DNA of 64,000 bases from Natronorubrum daqingense (GCF_001971705.1 NZ_CP019327.1:310001-374000); one strand, 5' to 3'. Positions 39,561-48,947 are shown, numbered from the stretch's first letter. A program made the numbers and translations. The notes: generated from the letters alone by a model not told the origin.

Positions 39561-40919
39561 TCACTCCTCTTCGGGCGTATCGGGGGTGTCGCCGTCGACA
39601 CGACGACTCACGTCGACCTGGTAATTCCCGAGGATGTCGCGACCCAGGATGACGGGATAGTCCATGTGACTGCGATCCTCGACGCTCGCCGTGACGGTGT
39701 GTTGGTTGCCCCCGACGCCGACGACGACGTCGACGACGGGTCGGCTTTTGGCCGTCTTGGAACTGCCGGAGCGAATCCGCGTGATCGACTTGATCGGCCC
39801 CGCTCCGATCTCCGCGGCGAGAGCCGTATCGATGCTCGTTCTGGTCGCCCCGGTATCGGACTTGGCGTAGACGGACGTCGAGCCGCTGGTCCCCGAGAGC
39901 ACGATTTCTTCGGTGTAGCCGATGACGCTCGGTTCGGGTTCATTCTGTGGCGTTTGAACCGGCTGTGCCGCGGGCTGGGAATCGTCGAGGACCGCCGAGA
40001 GTTCCTCGACGCGTTCGTCGTCGACGTCGCCGCCGGCCCGTTCGATGGCGAGTTTGGCGATGTAGGGTGCCGGGCTCACGTGCGTGGCCGAAAAGAGTCC
40101 CTTGAAGCCAGCCGTCGGATTTACCTCGAGAACGAACCACCCTTCGTCGCCTTCGACGAGGTCGACGCCGGCGTAGTCGAGTCCGATCGCGTTAGCCGCC
40201 CGTCGAGCCATCTCTCGAGCCTCCGCTGGGAGGTCGTCGGTCGCGTCTTCGACGTCGCCGCCGAGCGCAACGTTCGTCCGCCAGTCGTTATCGGGGGCGT
40301 ATCGATACATTGCTGCGATAATCTCACCGTCGACGACGTAGATACGGACGTCCCGGTGGCGGGCGTCGTCTCGATCGATAAGTTGCTGTAAAAACGCGTA
40401 TCGGTTGCCGACTTTGGCGTTGATCGGATCGTCGCCACTGACCTTCCAGGTCCCGCCGCCGTGGGTTCCGATTGCCGTCTTGTAAACCGCTTCTTCCCCG
40501 TACCTGTCTCGAACGGCGTTCAACTGCTCGCTGTTCAACGCGAGCGTGACGTCTGGCGTCCGGACGTCGTTCGCCGCGAGCGTCGTCGCCGTCGAGAGCT
40601 TGTGGATCGCCGTGAGAACCGTCGACGGTTCGTTGAGCGTCGGGACGAGCTGTGCGAACGTGTTCACGATGCCGAGTTCCTCCGCGGGCTGTTCGGTCTT
40701 CGAGAGTAACACTCTGTTCGCGATGATGTCGACGTGTGGCTCGAGGACGACGCTGCCGTCGGTGACACTGATCGAGGTGTTTTCCGTTCGGAGCCACTCG
40801 GTCTCGTGGCCCAGTCTGTCGACGGCGTTCAGAATCGCCTTCGTCTCCTTGCTCGTGTGGAGGCTCAACACCCCGACGGTAACGGGATCGTCCACAGGAT
40901 GAGTATCGGTCGCAGCCAT
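39561..40919 (-). CDS. RimK-type ATP-grasp ligase fused to RimB-like retropepsin domain
   Basis: 452 residues from MAATDTHPVDDPVTVGVLSL. Residues 1-290 are a RimK-type ATP-grasp enzyme: VYKTAIGTHGGGTWKV (glycine-rich lid with Lys147), DVRIYVVDGEIIAAMYR, and the metal-binding end GVDLVEGDEGWFVLEVNPTAGF. Such enzymes ligate amino acids or peptides to an acceptor with ATP. After a Pro/Gln-rich linker (about 312-330), residues 331-440 form a retropepsin-like domain of the DUF785/RimB type, with the catalytic-site motif SDTGATRTS (Asp355) and PVILGRDIL. Separate RimK and RimB genes are common in bacteria; here ligase and putative protease are on one chain. AstE-like and GNAT genes lie close by. 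Confidence 0.85.
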   Translation of the reverse strand: MAATDTHPVDDPVTVGVLSLHTSKETKAILNAVDRLGHETEWLRTENTSISVTDGSVVLEPHVDIIANRVLLSKTEQPAEELGIVNTFAQLVPTLNEPSTVLTAIHKLSTATTLAANDVRTPDVTLALNSEQLNAVRDRYGEEAVYKTAIGTHGGGTWKVSGDDPINAKVGNRYAFLQQLIDRDDARHRDVRIYVVDGEIIAAMYRYAPDNDWRTNVALGGDVEDATDDLPAEAREMARRAANAIGLDYAGVDLVEGDEGWFVLEVNPTAGFKGLFSATHVSPAPYIAKLAIERAGGDVDDERVEELSAVLDDSQPAAQPVQTPQNEPEPSVIGYTEEIVLSGTSGSTSVYAKSDTGATRTSIDTALAAEIGAGPIKSITRIRSGSSKTAKSRPVVDVVVGVGGNQHTVTASVEDRSHMDYPVILGRDILGNYQVDVSRRVDGDTPDTPEEE

Positions 40920-41012
40920 ATCACGTCCACGACGAGGCAACGGAAAAGTATGCGGTCGTCAAACGTCGGTACGTGGTTGCTCAGTGATGATATCGTCGAT
41001 TTTGATACGTCG

Positions 41013-42482
41013 TTAGCTAATCGCCGCACGAACCTCTCGTGGATCGACCAACCCACTCGCGACGGCGAGGATTGCCCACGTGGACGCGCCGAGTGCGATA
41101 GCGCCAAAGAGCATCACGACGCTCGAGACCATCGGCGTGACGAGCATCACGGCGACGGCCATGACGCCGGTGATGAGACAGACTACCCCAATCGACCGCC
41201 CCAGACGGAGCAATCGGAGGTCGAGTTCCAGATGGACGATGTAGAGGTTGACGGCGACGTAGACGGTGTGCGTTGCGACCGTCGCGGCCGCCGCGCCGAC
41301 GACGCCAATGGTCGGAATGAGAACGATGTTGAGTCCGAGATTCGCGACGGAGGTCGCTCCCTTCGCGATGGCCCGATGTCTGGCACGTCCCAGATAGTCC
41401 AGACTGTCGCTCGTTAAGTTCGTGATCGCTTGCAAAACGATGAAGCCCGACAGAATCTGGAGTACCGGTACTGCACCAGCGTAGTCGGCACCGAACGTCA
41501 TCGTCACGAACGGCTCCGCGACGATGGCGAGGCCGACGGCTGCTGGAATGTACAACAACAGCGTGTTCGACAGCGCCGTCTCGTAGATTCGACGCGCCTG
41601 CTCGAGTTGGCCCGAGGCCTTCTGCTCGCCGAAGTTCGGAGAGATGGTGAAGCCCAGCGACTCCGCTGGCGCGAGCACAAAGTCCGAAATCTGTTTGCCG
41701 AGCGTGTAGAACGCGACCGCCGTCGGCGTCAGAAACACCCCGACGAGAACCGTGTCGATCTGTTTGTCGATGACGTTCGCGCTTCGCGTCGCCGTCAGCG
41801 GAATACTGTATTCGAGCAACCGCCTCGAGAGTCCCTCCTCGTACTCTTCGGCCGGTTCGTGGCGACGATAAAACTTGTAGTAGAGCACGAGGAGCCCGGC
41901 GACGGCAGAGAGTGCATAGCCGACGATGTAGCCGAGTAAGGCCCCGAGCGCCCCGAGTCCCAACAGCACGAACGCGACGGCGAAAATGAGCCGCGCGAAG
42001 CCGCTGAACGCCTGCACGGCGGCGCTGTAGACGAGTTGGTTGTACCCCTGAAAGACGATTTGCGTGAAGGTGGAAAACGACATCGCGACGACGTAGAGGA
42101 TGCCGACCGCGAGAAACGGCGCGGCCGAAGGGTCGCCCAACGCGATCGCGAGGTGTTCGTGAAAGACGAACAGCAGGTAGCCCACGACCGAGATGATGAC
42201 GAGTTTGAACGTGATCGTCGAGGTGAGCAAGTGCGGAATCTGCCCGGGATCTTTCTCGCTGTACTCGGAGACGTAGCGCGCGACCGACTTGCCGATTCCG
42301 AGGTCTGCGACCAACTGGACCACGGCGAGAATGCCGATGACCCAGTACAACGTGCCGTAGCCGTCCGGGTCGAGCAGATACCGAGCCAGCAAGAACATCA
42401 ACAGCGCGCTCGAGATCATGTAGACTGCTCGAGCGACGAGCGTTGCTTTGAATCCGTGGACGATGTGCTCCTGTCTACTCAT
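41013..42482 (-). CDS. Oligosaccharide flippase/O-antigen transporter-type (MOP)
   Basis: 489 residues with about 12-14 hydrophobic helices spread over the length and a short polar N-terminus (MSRQEHIVHGFKATLV). GYGTLYWVIGILAVVQLVADLG and SVARYVSEYS are typical of the polysaccharide flippase group of the MOP (MATE-like) superfamily. Such proteins move lipid-linked sugars across the membrane, for example for S-layer glycan or exopolysaccharide. No glycosyltransferase is adjacent. It precedes the RimK-type gene in the same direction by 93 bases. Confidence 0.85.
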   Translation of the reverse strand: MSRQEHIVHGFKATLVARAVYMISSALLMFLLARYLLDPDGYGTLYWVIGILAVVQLVADLGIGKSVARYVSEYSEKDPGQIPHLLTSTITFKLVIISVVGYLLFVFHEHLAIALGDPSAAPFLAVGILYVVAMSFSTFTQIVFQGYNQLVYSAAVQAFSGFARLIFAVAFVLLGLGALGALLGYIVGYALSAVAGLLVLYYKFYRRHEPAEEYEEGLSRRLLEYSIPLTATRSANVIDKQIDTVLVGVFLTPTAVAFYTLGKQISDFVLAPAESLGFTISPNFGEQKASGQLEQARRIYETALSNTLLLYIPAAVGLAIVAEPFVTMTFGADYAGAVPVLQILSGFIVLQAITNLTSDSLDYLGRARHRAIAKGATSVANLGLNIVLIPTIGVVGAAAATVATHTVYVAVNLYIVHLELDLRLLRLGRSIGVVCLITGVMAVAVMLVTPMVSSVVMLFGAIALGASTWAILAVASGLVDPREVRAAIS

Positions 42483-42855
42483 TCGAAATGTGTGGGTGAG
42501 CGTTTGACTGTCGAAACGGCGAGTGAGACCGACGTGGTTGATCGGTTAACGATCCGCTCAATTGTAATGCAGTGACAACTGTGCGTGTCGTTGGCCTGCT
42601 TTGACTGAGGCGCTTGCCCGACTCGATCAGCATCCGGTTCCGACAGACGGCTTCGAGAACCAGTCCAGACAGAGAATTTGGGTGGTAACGAGGCTCAAAC
42701 CTGTCGGTAACCGTCGTCTACACTGGGCTATTCCGGGTCGAACCGAACAACTCGTTGAAGGAGACAATCACACATCACGGGCATTCGCGTTTAACTGATC
42801 GTCGTCGAGCACCGAACGACCGAAAGACCATCGTCTCGAGTCGGCTTCGAAGCTC
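42483..42855. other. Intergenic region of 373 bases
   Basis: Lies between the flippase promoter and the end of the GNAT gene. Small frames on either strand have no codon structure or motif. No repeat, tRNA or hairpin was identified. Confidence 0.4.
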
Positions 42856-43605
42856 TTAGAGGTAGGACGCGTCCCACCGGGTCGCTTTCCGACGGTTGCC
42901 ACAGACGTTACACTCGATGCGACCCATGGTGTCCATCGTGTTATCGATCGAGTCGCAGTTGCCACAGAACCAGGCGTAGAGTTCCTCCCGGTCCTCGGTT
43001 TCGTAGGTCCGGTAGAACGGTGCCTCCGCGCCGCGAGCGGCCTCGCCGTAGCTGACGTAGATCTGCTCGCCGTCGACCTCGAGTTCGTCGACGGCACCCC
43101 AGCCCTCGTCACCGATCTCGCTCTCGACGTAGACGTTTTCCGTGAAGGTCTCCTCGCCGATGTCGACCTCGCGCTGTCCGGCCTGCTCGAACCCGTGGCT
43201 CGTGTAGAACTCGTTGCCGCCCTCGTTGTCCGCGAGGACGAGACACTGAATCTGTTCTGCGCCCTCCTCGAGGAGGAGTTCCCGCGTGCGAACGAGCAGT
43301 CGGACGCCCGTTCCGCTCCCTCGAGTGTCGGGGTCGATGTGGAGCCAGAGGATTCGCCCGGTTCGGTAGCGTTGACCGATCAGATCGTTCTGGGAGAAGC
43401 CGATCACGTCGCCGTCGCGCTCGATGACCAACACGAGCGAGTGGTCGTCGTCGATCTGGTCGCTAAAGGAGTCGCCGTACCACTGCTCGACTGCGTCGTC
43501 GACGGTATCTTGCTCGAGAAAGTCCGTGTACGTCGATTTCAGCGAACGTTGTGCGATCGACCGGATGGCCTCGATGTCGTCGTCGGTCGCTTCACGAATT
43601 TCCAT
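42856..43605 (-). CDS. GNAT-type acetyltransferase with C-terminal zinc ribbon
   Basis: 249 residues from MEIREATDDDIEAIRS. The first 150 residues form a GNAT fold, with the acetyl-CoA signature IDPDTRGSGTGVRLLVRTRE (the R-G-x-G-x-G/A loop) and NEGGNEFYTSHGFEQAG. An additional region (155-205) is followed by a terminal zinc ribbon: WFCGNC and ECNVCGNRR, two C-x-x-C pairs about 18 residues apart. This pairing is seen in haloarchaeal proteins of unknown target; the ribbon could bind nucleic acid or a protein partner. A start 15 bases earlier is preceded too closely by AGGAGG, so the ATG at 43605 with TTTAGTA about 30 bases upstream is used. Confidence 0.82.
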   Translation of the reverse strand: MEIREATDDDIEAIRSIAQRSLKSTYTDFLEQDTVDDAVEQWYGDSFSDQIDDDHSLVLVIERDGDVIGFSQNDLIGQRYRTGRILWLHIDPDTRGSGTGVRLLVRTRELLLEEGAEQIQCLVLADNEGGNEFYTSHGFEQAGQREVDIGEETFTENVYVESEIGDEGWGAVDELEVDGEQIYVSYGEAARGAEAPFYRTYETEDREELYAWFCGNCDSIDNTMDTMGRIECNVCGNRRKATRWDASYL

Positions 43606-43799
43606 AGCGGGTGCTACCATGCCCTCCTACTAAACGTATGCCCACGTGGTTAGTTTTTCCAGTTGCTGAATTACATCGACGGTAACGGGTTCGAAGGAGA
43701 GCGTTCCGCGGGGCGTCGACCGTAGGCCACCCCTTCCGAAGAGGGTATCCGCGTCTGTCGAGGCGAAGATTCAACAGTGACACCATCGGAGTCACTCTC

Positions 43800-44912
43800 A
43801 TGAGCGACGAGCAGGCCGGGTCAACTCGGGACGACTCCGACCCCTTAGCCGAAGCGTTTACCTACGACGGCGGACGGATCGATCCCGGCGAGACGGCAAA
43901 CATCCGCTACGGGATCAGCGAGACCTACCTCGGCGACCCGGTCAGAATTCCCGTCACGGTCATCAACGGCGAACAGCCCGGTCCGACGGTCTTCCTCTCG
44001 GCGGCGGCCCACGGCGACGAACTCAACGGAATCGAGGTCGTTCGGGAGGTCGCTCACGACTGGGACCACTCGGAGCTTCACGGTACGCTGGTCTGTCTCC
44101 CCGTGATGAACGTTCCTGGTTTCCTCGCACAGGAACGCTACCTGCCGATTTACGATCGCGATTTGAACCGCTCGTTTCCGGGCCGGGAGGGCTCGACCAG
44201 CGCCCGTCGAATGGCTCATCGTATCTTCACGAACTTCATCGAGCCGTGCGATCTCGGCATTGACTTCCACACGTCAACGCGCGGCCGGACGAACATGCTC
44301 CACGTCAGGGCGAAGGTCGACGACCGTCTGGTCAATCGCCTCGCGAGGGCGTTTAGCTCCAACGTGATCATCGCCGGCGAAGGTCCCTCGGGTACGCTCA
44401 GGCGCGAGGCCACCGCGGCCGGCGTGCCGACGATCACCGTCGAGATGGGCAAAGCCCACCGCTTCCAGCGTCGACTCATCGACCGCGCACTCACCGGCGT
44501 CGCGAGCGTCCTCGCCGAGTTCGGCCTCCACAGAGAATCGTCGGTGCACTGGCCCGGGTGGCGAACCGTCATCGACGACGAGAACGAGAAGACGTGGCTC
44601 CGCGCGGACGCCGGCGGCATCGTCGACATGAAACACGGCCGCGGCGCGTTCGTTCGAGCGGGAGAGGTTATCTGTTCGATCACCAACCCGTTCAAAGAAG
44701 AAGACGACATCGTCTCCGTCGAAGCTCCATTCACCGGCCTCATCGTCGGCGTTCTCGAGAACCCGGTCGTCTATCCGGGTAATCCGCTGTGTCACCTCGT
44801 CGGCCTCTCGGAGGTCACTCGAACTGCACTCGAGCGCGAGCGAACGGAGACGAGTTCCCGATCGGAACTCCACTCGACCGGCGAGGACTTCGACGACGAT
44901 TCCGCCGACTAA
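43800..44912 (+). CDS. AstE/AspA-type succinylglutamate desuccinylase/aspartoacylase
   Basis: 370 residues. The metal-binding H-x-x-E is in SAAAHGDELNGIEV (about residues 71-74), the third ligand histidine in GIDFHTSTRG, the arginine cluster in YDRDLNRSFPGR, and the general base glutamate in TITVEMGKAH: the M14-like zinc deacylase fold. The C-terminal 90 residues (RADAGGIVDMKHGRGAFVRA and PFTGLIVGV) form a barrel-sandwich domain as in aspartoacylase. It cleaves N-acyl amino acids or related amides. Homologues are reported beside RimK-type ligase genes, and here the fused RimK-RimB gene is 3 kb away. It is divergent from the GNAT gene. Confidence 0.88.
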   Translation: MSDEQAGSTRDDSDPLAEAFTYDGGRIDPGETANIRYGISETYLGDPVRIPVTVINGEQPGPTVFLSAAAHGDELNGIEVVREVAHDWDHSELHGTLVCLPVMNVPGFLAQERYLPIYDRDLNRSFPGREGSTSARRMAHRIFTNFIEPCDLGIDFHTSTRGRTNMLHVRAKVDDRLVNRLARAFSSNVIIAGEGPSGTLRREATAAGVPTITVEMGKAHRFQRRLIDRALTGVASVLAEFGLHRESSVHWPGWRTVIDDENEKTWLRADAGGIVDMKHGRGAFVRAGEVICSITNPFKEEDDIVSVEAPFTGLIVGVLENPVVYPGNPLCHLVGLSEVTRTALERERTETSSRSELHSTGEDFDDDSAD

Positions 44913-45054
44913 CTCCCCCTAGGATAGTGTGTCTGGTCTTCGCGAGGGCCGTAGTAACACGCGTTCCAGTCTCGTACACTACGGATTCGCCGATAACCGA
45001 GTTCGTCGTCGGCAAACTGGCTCGGAGCGGACAGCCTCAGAGCGACAAAAGTAA

Positions 45055-45096
45055 CTTCTATACCCCCGCGGTCTAACGGACAACATGAGCGTATGA
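45055..45096 (+). promoter_or_regulatory. sdh promoter with three-codon upstream frame
   Basis: CTTCTATAC at 45055-45063 is a TATA-like box whose expected transcription start falls at about 45085, exactly on an ATG. That ATG opens a frame Met-Ser-Val-stop (45085-45096) whose TGA overlaps the sdhC ATG at 45093 as ATGA. The transcript may therefore begin with a leaderless mini-frame coupled to sdhC. Confidence 0.45.
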
Positions 45097-45488
45097 GTCA
45101 GTCTTACAATCGCGGTCTCATCGAGGACTTCGGTCGCTGGAAGGAGTTCTCAGCCGGCATGTGGGCGTGGATCTTCCACAAGTTCACCGGGTGGATGCTG
45201 ATCGGCTACCTGTTCACCCACATCGCCGTGTTGAGTAGTGCGTTAACCAGTCCTGAGGCGTATACGAACACCATTCAGGGCCTCGAGTCGCTGTTCATCA
45301 TCCGCGTCCTCGAGGTCGGCCTGCTCGCCGTCGCGGTGTTCCACATCCTGAACGGGCTTCGCCTGCTGATGGTCGACCTCGGTGTCGGTCTCGACGCACA
45401 GGACAAGAGTTTCTACGCCTCGCTGGTGTTGACGGCGATCATTACCATCGCGAGCGTTCCAACCTTCATGGACGGGGTGACGATCTGA
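45093..45488 (+). CDS. sdhC: Succinate dehydrogenase cytochrome b-type subunit SdhC
   Basis: 131 residues with three helices ([55 protein letters not shown]). [18 protein letters not shown] and [12 protein letters not shown] hold histidines suited to bind heme b. It anchors the catalytic dimer of succinate dehydrogenase (complex II) in the membrane and takes part in quinone reduction. The stop overlaps the sdhD start by one base (TGATG), which suggests translational coupling. Confidence 0.92.
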   Translation: MSQSYNRGLIEDFGRWKEFSAGMWAWIFHKFTGWMLIGYLFTHIAVLSSALTSPEAYTNTIQGLESLFIIRVLEVGLLAVAVFHILNGLRLLMVDLGVGLDAQDKSFYASLVLTAIITIASVPTFMDGVTI

Positions 45489-45850
45489 TGGCGGAACGGT
45501 ACTCCTCGTTCGCCCCTGGTGGGACTGCGTGGCTCCTCCAGCGCGTTACGGCGGCATTCTTAGTCATCGTTCTCGCGTTTCACTTCTTCCTCTTGCACTT
45601 CGTAAACCACGCGGCGGACGTGACGTTCGCAGGAACGCAAGCGCGTATGGAGAACGTGGGCTACTTCCTGACGATGGTCCTGTTCCTCATCGCCGGGACC
45701 TTCCACGGCGTCAACGGCGTCTACAACGCCCTGGTCAACCAAGGACTCGCCGGAACCCAGAAGAAAGTCGTCCTCGCAGTGCTTGTCATTGCGAGTGTGG
45801 CACTCATCGCACAGGGAACCTACGTTGCAGTCGAGATGGCGGGGTGGTAA
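45488..45850 (+). CDS. sdhD: Succinate dehydrogenase membrane anchor SdhD
   Basis: 120 residues. Three hydrophobic helices: VTAAFLVIVLAFHFFLLHFV, FLTMVLFLIAGTFHGVNGVY and VVLAVLVIASVALIAQGTYV. The histidines in HFFLLHFVNHAAD and FHGVNG could form the second heme or quinone site. It is the small hydrophobic partner of SdhC. The start ATG shares its A with the sdhC stop, and the stop comes two bases before the sdhB start. Confidence 0.9.
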   Translation: MAERYSSFAPGGTAWLLQRVTAAFLVIVLAFHFFLLHFVNHAADVTFAGTQARMENVGYFLTMVLFLIAGTFHGVNGVYNALVNQGLAGTQKKVVLAVLVIASVALIAQGTYVAVEMAGW

Positions 45851-45852
45851 GT

Positions 45853-46728
45853 ATGAGTACGCAACAACCCGAACAACCCGAGAGTCAAGAAGCACCGAAA
45901 GACCCCGAAATGCGGGGGGCCGAATCGGCGGTCGACGAGAAGGAAAAAGAAGACGGCGAGATCGACCAGACGACGGCTGACAAGTCGGAACTCGAGGGCG
46001 AGACCGTCCTCATCAAAGTGTTCCGATACGATCCCGAAGTCGAAGGCAAGCAGGAGCCGCGCTTCGACGACTTCCACGTCCCCTTCGAGAAGGGGATGAC
46101 CGTCCTCGACGCGGTCATGTACGCCCGAGACCACTACGACTCCTCGCTGACCTTCCGACACTCCTGTCGACAGGCCGTCTGTGGGTCGGACGCGTTCTTC
46201 GTCAACGGCAAGCAACGACTGGGCTGTAAGACCCAGATGGCCGACCTTGAGCACCCGGTTCGGATCGAGCCGCTGCCCCACCAGGAGGTCGTCAAGGACC
46301 TGGTCGTCGACATGGATCACTTCTACGACCAGATGCACACCGTCGAGCCGTACTTCCAAAACGAGGAGACGCCGGACTCGAGCGACCTCGAAGAACAGCG
46401 CCAGACGCGGGAGAACCGCGAGAAGGTCAAGATGTCCACCCGGTGTATCTGGTGTGGTGCGTGTGCGTCCTCGTGTAACATCGCAGCCGGGGACAACGAG
46501 TACCTCGGCCCGGCCGCGATCAACAAGGCCTACCGGTTCGCGATGGACAACCGCGAACCCGAGGATGTCAAGGAACACCGACTCCGGATCATCGAGCAAG
46601 AACACGGCGTCTGGCGCTGTCAGACGCAGTTCTCCTGTACGGAAGTGTGTCCGAAAGATATCCCGCTCACCGAGCACATTCAGGAGCTCAAGCGGGAAGC
46701 AGTCAAGAAAAACCTGAAATTCTGGTAA
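45853..46728 (+). CDS. sdhB: Succinate dehydrogenase iron-sulfur subunit
   Basis: 291 residues. A 45-residue acidic Gln/Glu/Asp-rich leader precedes the ferredoxin domain. HSCRQAVCGSDAFFVNG with a later GC holds the [2Fe-2S] site, CIWCGACASSC the second cluster and CTEVCPKDIP the last cluster, an arrangement close to [4Fe-4S]/[3Fe-4S] of complex II. It passes electrons from the FAD of SdhA to the quinone. The long acidic leader exceeds the usual length and is a halophilic feature. The next gene begins one base after the stop. Confidence 0.94.
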   Translation: MSTQQPEQPESQEAPKDPEMRGAESAVDEKEKEDGEIDQTTADKSELEGETVLIKVFRYDPEVEGKQEPRFDDFHVPFEKGMTVLDAVMYARDHYDSSLTFRHSCRQAVCGSDAFFVNGKQRLGCKTQMADLEHPVRIEPLPHQEVVKDLVVDMDHFYDQMHTVEPYFQNEETPDSSDLEEQRQTRENREKVKMSTRCIWCGACASSCNIAAGDNEYLGPAAINKAYRFAMDNREPEDVKEHRLRIIEQEHGVWRCQTQFSCTEVCPKDIPLTEHIQELKREAVKKNLKFW

Positions 46729-46729
46729 T

Positions 46730-48619
46730 ATGTACGAACACGACGTTATCGTGGTCGGCGCAGGCGGTGCCGGCCTCCGTGCTGCGGTCGCAGCGGACGA
46801 GGCGGGTGCGGACGTCGCACTGGTCTCGAAACTCCACCCGGTTCGCAGCCATACGGGTGCAGCGGAAGGGGGGATCAACGCCGCTCTGCAGGAAGGCGAC
46901 GACTGGGAACTCCACGCCTACGACACGATGAAGGGCTCGGACTACCTCGGCGACGCGCCGGCAGTCGAGACCCTCGCACAGGACGCCCCAGAAGACACGA
47001 TCAAACTCGAGCACTGGGGCATGCCGTTTTCACGTGAAGAGGACGGGCGCGTCTCCCAGCGTCCCTTCGGTGGGCTTTCGTACCCGCGGACGACCTACGC
47101 GGGTGCCGAAACCGGCCACCACCTCCTGCACGTTATGTACGAGCAGGTCGTCAAACGCGGCATTCAGGTCTACGACGAGTGGTACGTCATGGACCTCGCC
47201 GTCAGCGACGAAGACGATCCGAACGAACGCGACTGCCACGGCATCGTCGCCTACGACGTGCAGACGGGCAACATTGAGGGCTTCAAGGCGAACGACGGTG
47301 TCGTCCTCGCAACCGGCGGTCCCGGACAGGCCTTCGATCACACCACCAACGCGGTCTCCTGTACCGGCGACGGTCACGCGATGGCCTACCGTGCGGGCGC
47401 GCCACTCGAGGACATGGAGTTCATCCAGTTCCACCCGACCTCGCTGCCATCGACCGGCGTCCTCATCAGCGAGGGTGTCCGTGGCGAAGGTGGCATCCTC
47501 TACAATAACGACGGCGAGCGATTCATGTTCGAGCACGGATACGCGAACAACTCCGGCGAACTCGCTTCCCGTGACGTCGTCGCGCGTGCGGAACTCACCG
47601 AAGTGCAGGAGGGCCGCGGCGTCGAGGACGAGTACGTCCACCTCGACATGCGCCACCTCGGCGAAGAGCGTATTCTCGACCGCCTCGAGAACATCCTGCA
47701 CCTGGCAGAGGACTTCGAAGGCGTCGACGGCCTCATCGAGCCGATGCCAGTCAAGCCCGGCCAACACTACGCGATGGGCGGCATCGAGGTCGACGAGAAC
47801 GGCCAGACCTGTATCGACGGCCTCTACGCAGCGGGGGAATGTGCCTGCGTCTCCGTCCACGGCGGGAACCGACTCGGTGGCAATGCGCTGCCGGAACTCA
47901 TCGTCTTCGGCAAGCGCGCGGGCTACCACGCTGCTGGCAAGGATCTCGGCGAACCGGAGATCCGGACCGGTTACGGCGACGACGTCGAAGACGAGACCGA
48001 CACCGAACTCCCAGTCCAGCCCGGTGCTGCCGGCCTCGGGACCACGGACGACGTCGCTGCCGACGGCGGTGAGCGAACCGACGGTTCGCGATCCTCGTCG
48101 GAGGCCCGCTCCGACGGTGGCGTCGTGGCGGACGCAGACGGCGTCCTCGAGCAGACGGTCGAAGACGCTCGAGGACACGTCGACTCGCTGATGGACAAGG
48201 ATACGGGCGTCCAACACGCCGAAATCCGCCAGAAGCTCCAAAACGCGATGACCGACTACGTCAACGTTTTCCGAACCGAGGAGGGCGTCAAGAAAGCGCT
48301 CACACTCATTCGGGAGTGTCGCGAAGAGTACCAGGACGTCTACGTCGATGATCCGTCCACGACGTTCAATACCGACCTCCAGCAGACCATCGAGACGCGA
48401 AACCTGATCGACGTCGCCGAAACGATCGCACTCGGCGCACTCGTTCGAAACGAGTTCCGCGGTGCACACTGGCGACAGGAGAACCAGACGCGTGACGACG
48501 AAAACTGGCTCAAACACACGCTCATCTCCTGGGAGGATGGCGAACCGAACATCTTCTATCGCCCGGTGATCCTCGAGGGCGAGGAGAAGACCTACGAGCC
48601 GAAAGTGCGTAGCTACTAA
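46730..48619 (+). CDS. sdhA: Succinate dehydrogenase flavoprotein subunit
   Basis: 629 residues. The Rossmann start VIVVGAGGAGLRAAVAADEA, the covalent FAD site RSHTGAAEGGINAAL (His near residue 42), the substrate region QFHPTSLPSTGVL with ISEGVRGEGG, CACVSVHGGNRLGGNALPE and GQHYAMGGIEVDENG are typical. It oxidises succinate to fumarate in the citric acid cycle. A low-complexity Gly/Ser/Asp-rich insert (about residues 425-470) sits between the FAD domain and the helical C-terminus; bacterial enzymes lack it. It is the last gene of sdhCDBA, with no ATP-grasp or assembly gene following. Confidence 0.95.
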   Translation: MYEHDVIVVGAGGAGLRAAVAADEAGADVALVSKLHPVRSHTGAAEGGINAALQEGDDWELHAYDTMKGSDYLGDAPAVETLAQDAPEDTIKLEHWGMPFSREEDGRVSQRPFGGLSYPRTTYAGAETGHHLLHVMYEQVVKRGIQVYDEWYVMDLAVSDEDDPNERDCHGIVAYDVQTGNIEGFKANDGVVLATGGPGQAFDHTTNAVSCTGDGHAMAYRAGAPLEDMEFIQFHPTSLPSTGVLISEGVRGEGGILYNNDGERFMFEHGYANNSGELASRDVVARAELTEVQEGRGVEDEYVHLDMRHLGEERILDRLENILHLAEDFEGVDGLIEPMPVKPGQHYAMGGIEVDENGQTCIDGLYAAGECACVSVHGGNRLGGNALPELIVFGKRAGYHAAGKDLGEPEIRTGYGDDVEDETDTELPVQPGAAGLGTTDDVAADGGERTDGSRSSSEARSDGGVVADADGVLEQTVEDARGHVDSLMDKDTGVQHAEIRQKLQNAMTDYVNVFRTEEGVKKALTLIRECREEYQDVYVDDPSTTFNTDLQQTIETRNLIDVAETIALGALVRNEFRGAHWRQENQTRDDENWLKHTLISWEDGEPNIFYRPVILEGEEKTYEPKVRSY

Positions 48620-48715
48620 CGCCAATTACCGCCCTCGGTTCGATTCTCGACTGCAATGTGGCGCCCCACTCGAGATCAGCAAAGCTTTGTGTTTTCTGCC
48701 GATTGTAGGAGGTAG

Positions 48716-48904
48716 ATGGGTCTCGAGCGATTCGTCCGAATAAATCTCGTCTTGATTCCAGTACTCCTCGTCGCTGGATACCTCTTCGCCGATTATCTGC
48801 CGTTGCTATTCCTCCCACTCGGCGTCGGCTACATCACGTTCGCGTCCCTGATCTGTCTCGCGTGGGGACTATCGAAGGCGTCGCTGTCGGTCCGCTCGTC
48901 CTGA
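48716..48904 (+). CDS. 62-residue two-helix membrane protein
   Basis: MGLERFVRINLVLIPVLLVA continues to GYLFADYLPLLFLPLGVGYI and SLICLAWGLS: two to three short hydrophobic segments with a polar Ser/Arg end. A strong Shine-Dalgarno (AGGAGGT) lies very close (2 bases) to the ATG, and TTTGTGTTTT occurs about 30 bases before it. Lone small membrane proteins are frequent in haloarchaea; function unknown. Confidence 0.55.
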   Translation: MGLERFVRINLVLIPVLLVAGYLFADYLPLLFLPLGVGYITFASLICLAWGLSKASLSVRSS

Positions 48905-48947
48905 GATCCACAGAGCTAAGCGGCGCGACTGGTTATCCTCTTTCGAT

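Noticed and set aside
47030-48625. 531-codon frame antisense to sdhA
   Set aside because: sdhA is certain from FAD and active-site motifs and its operon position.
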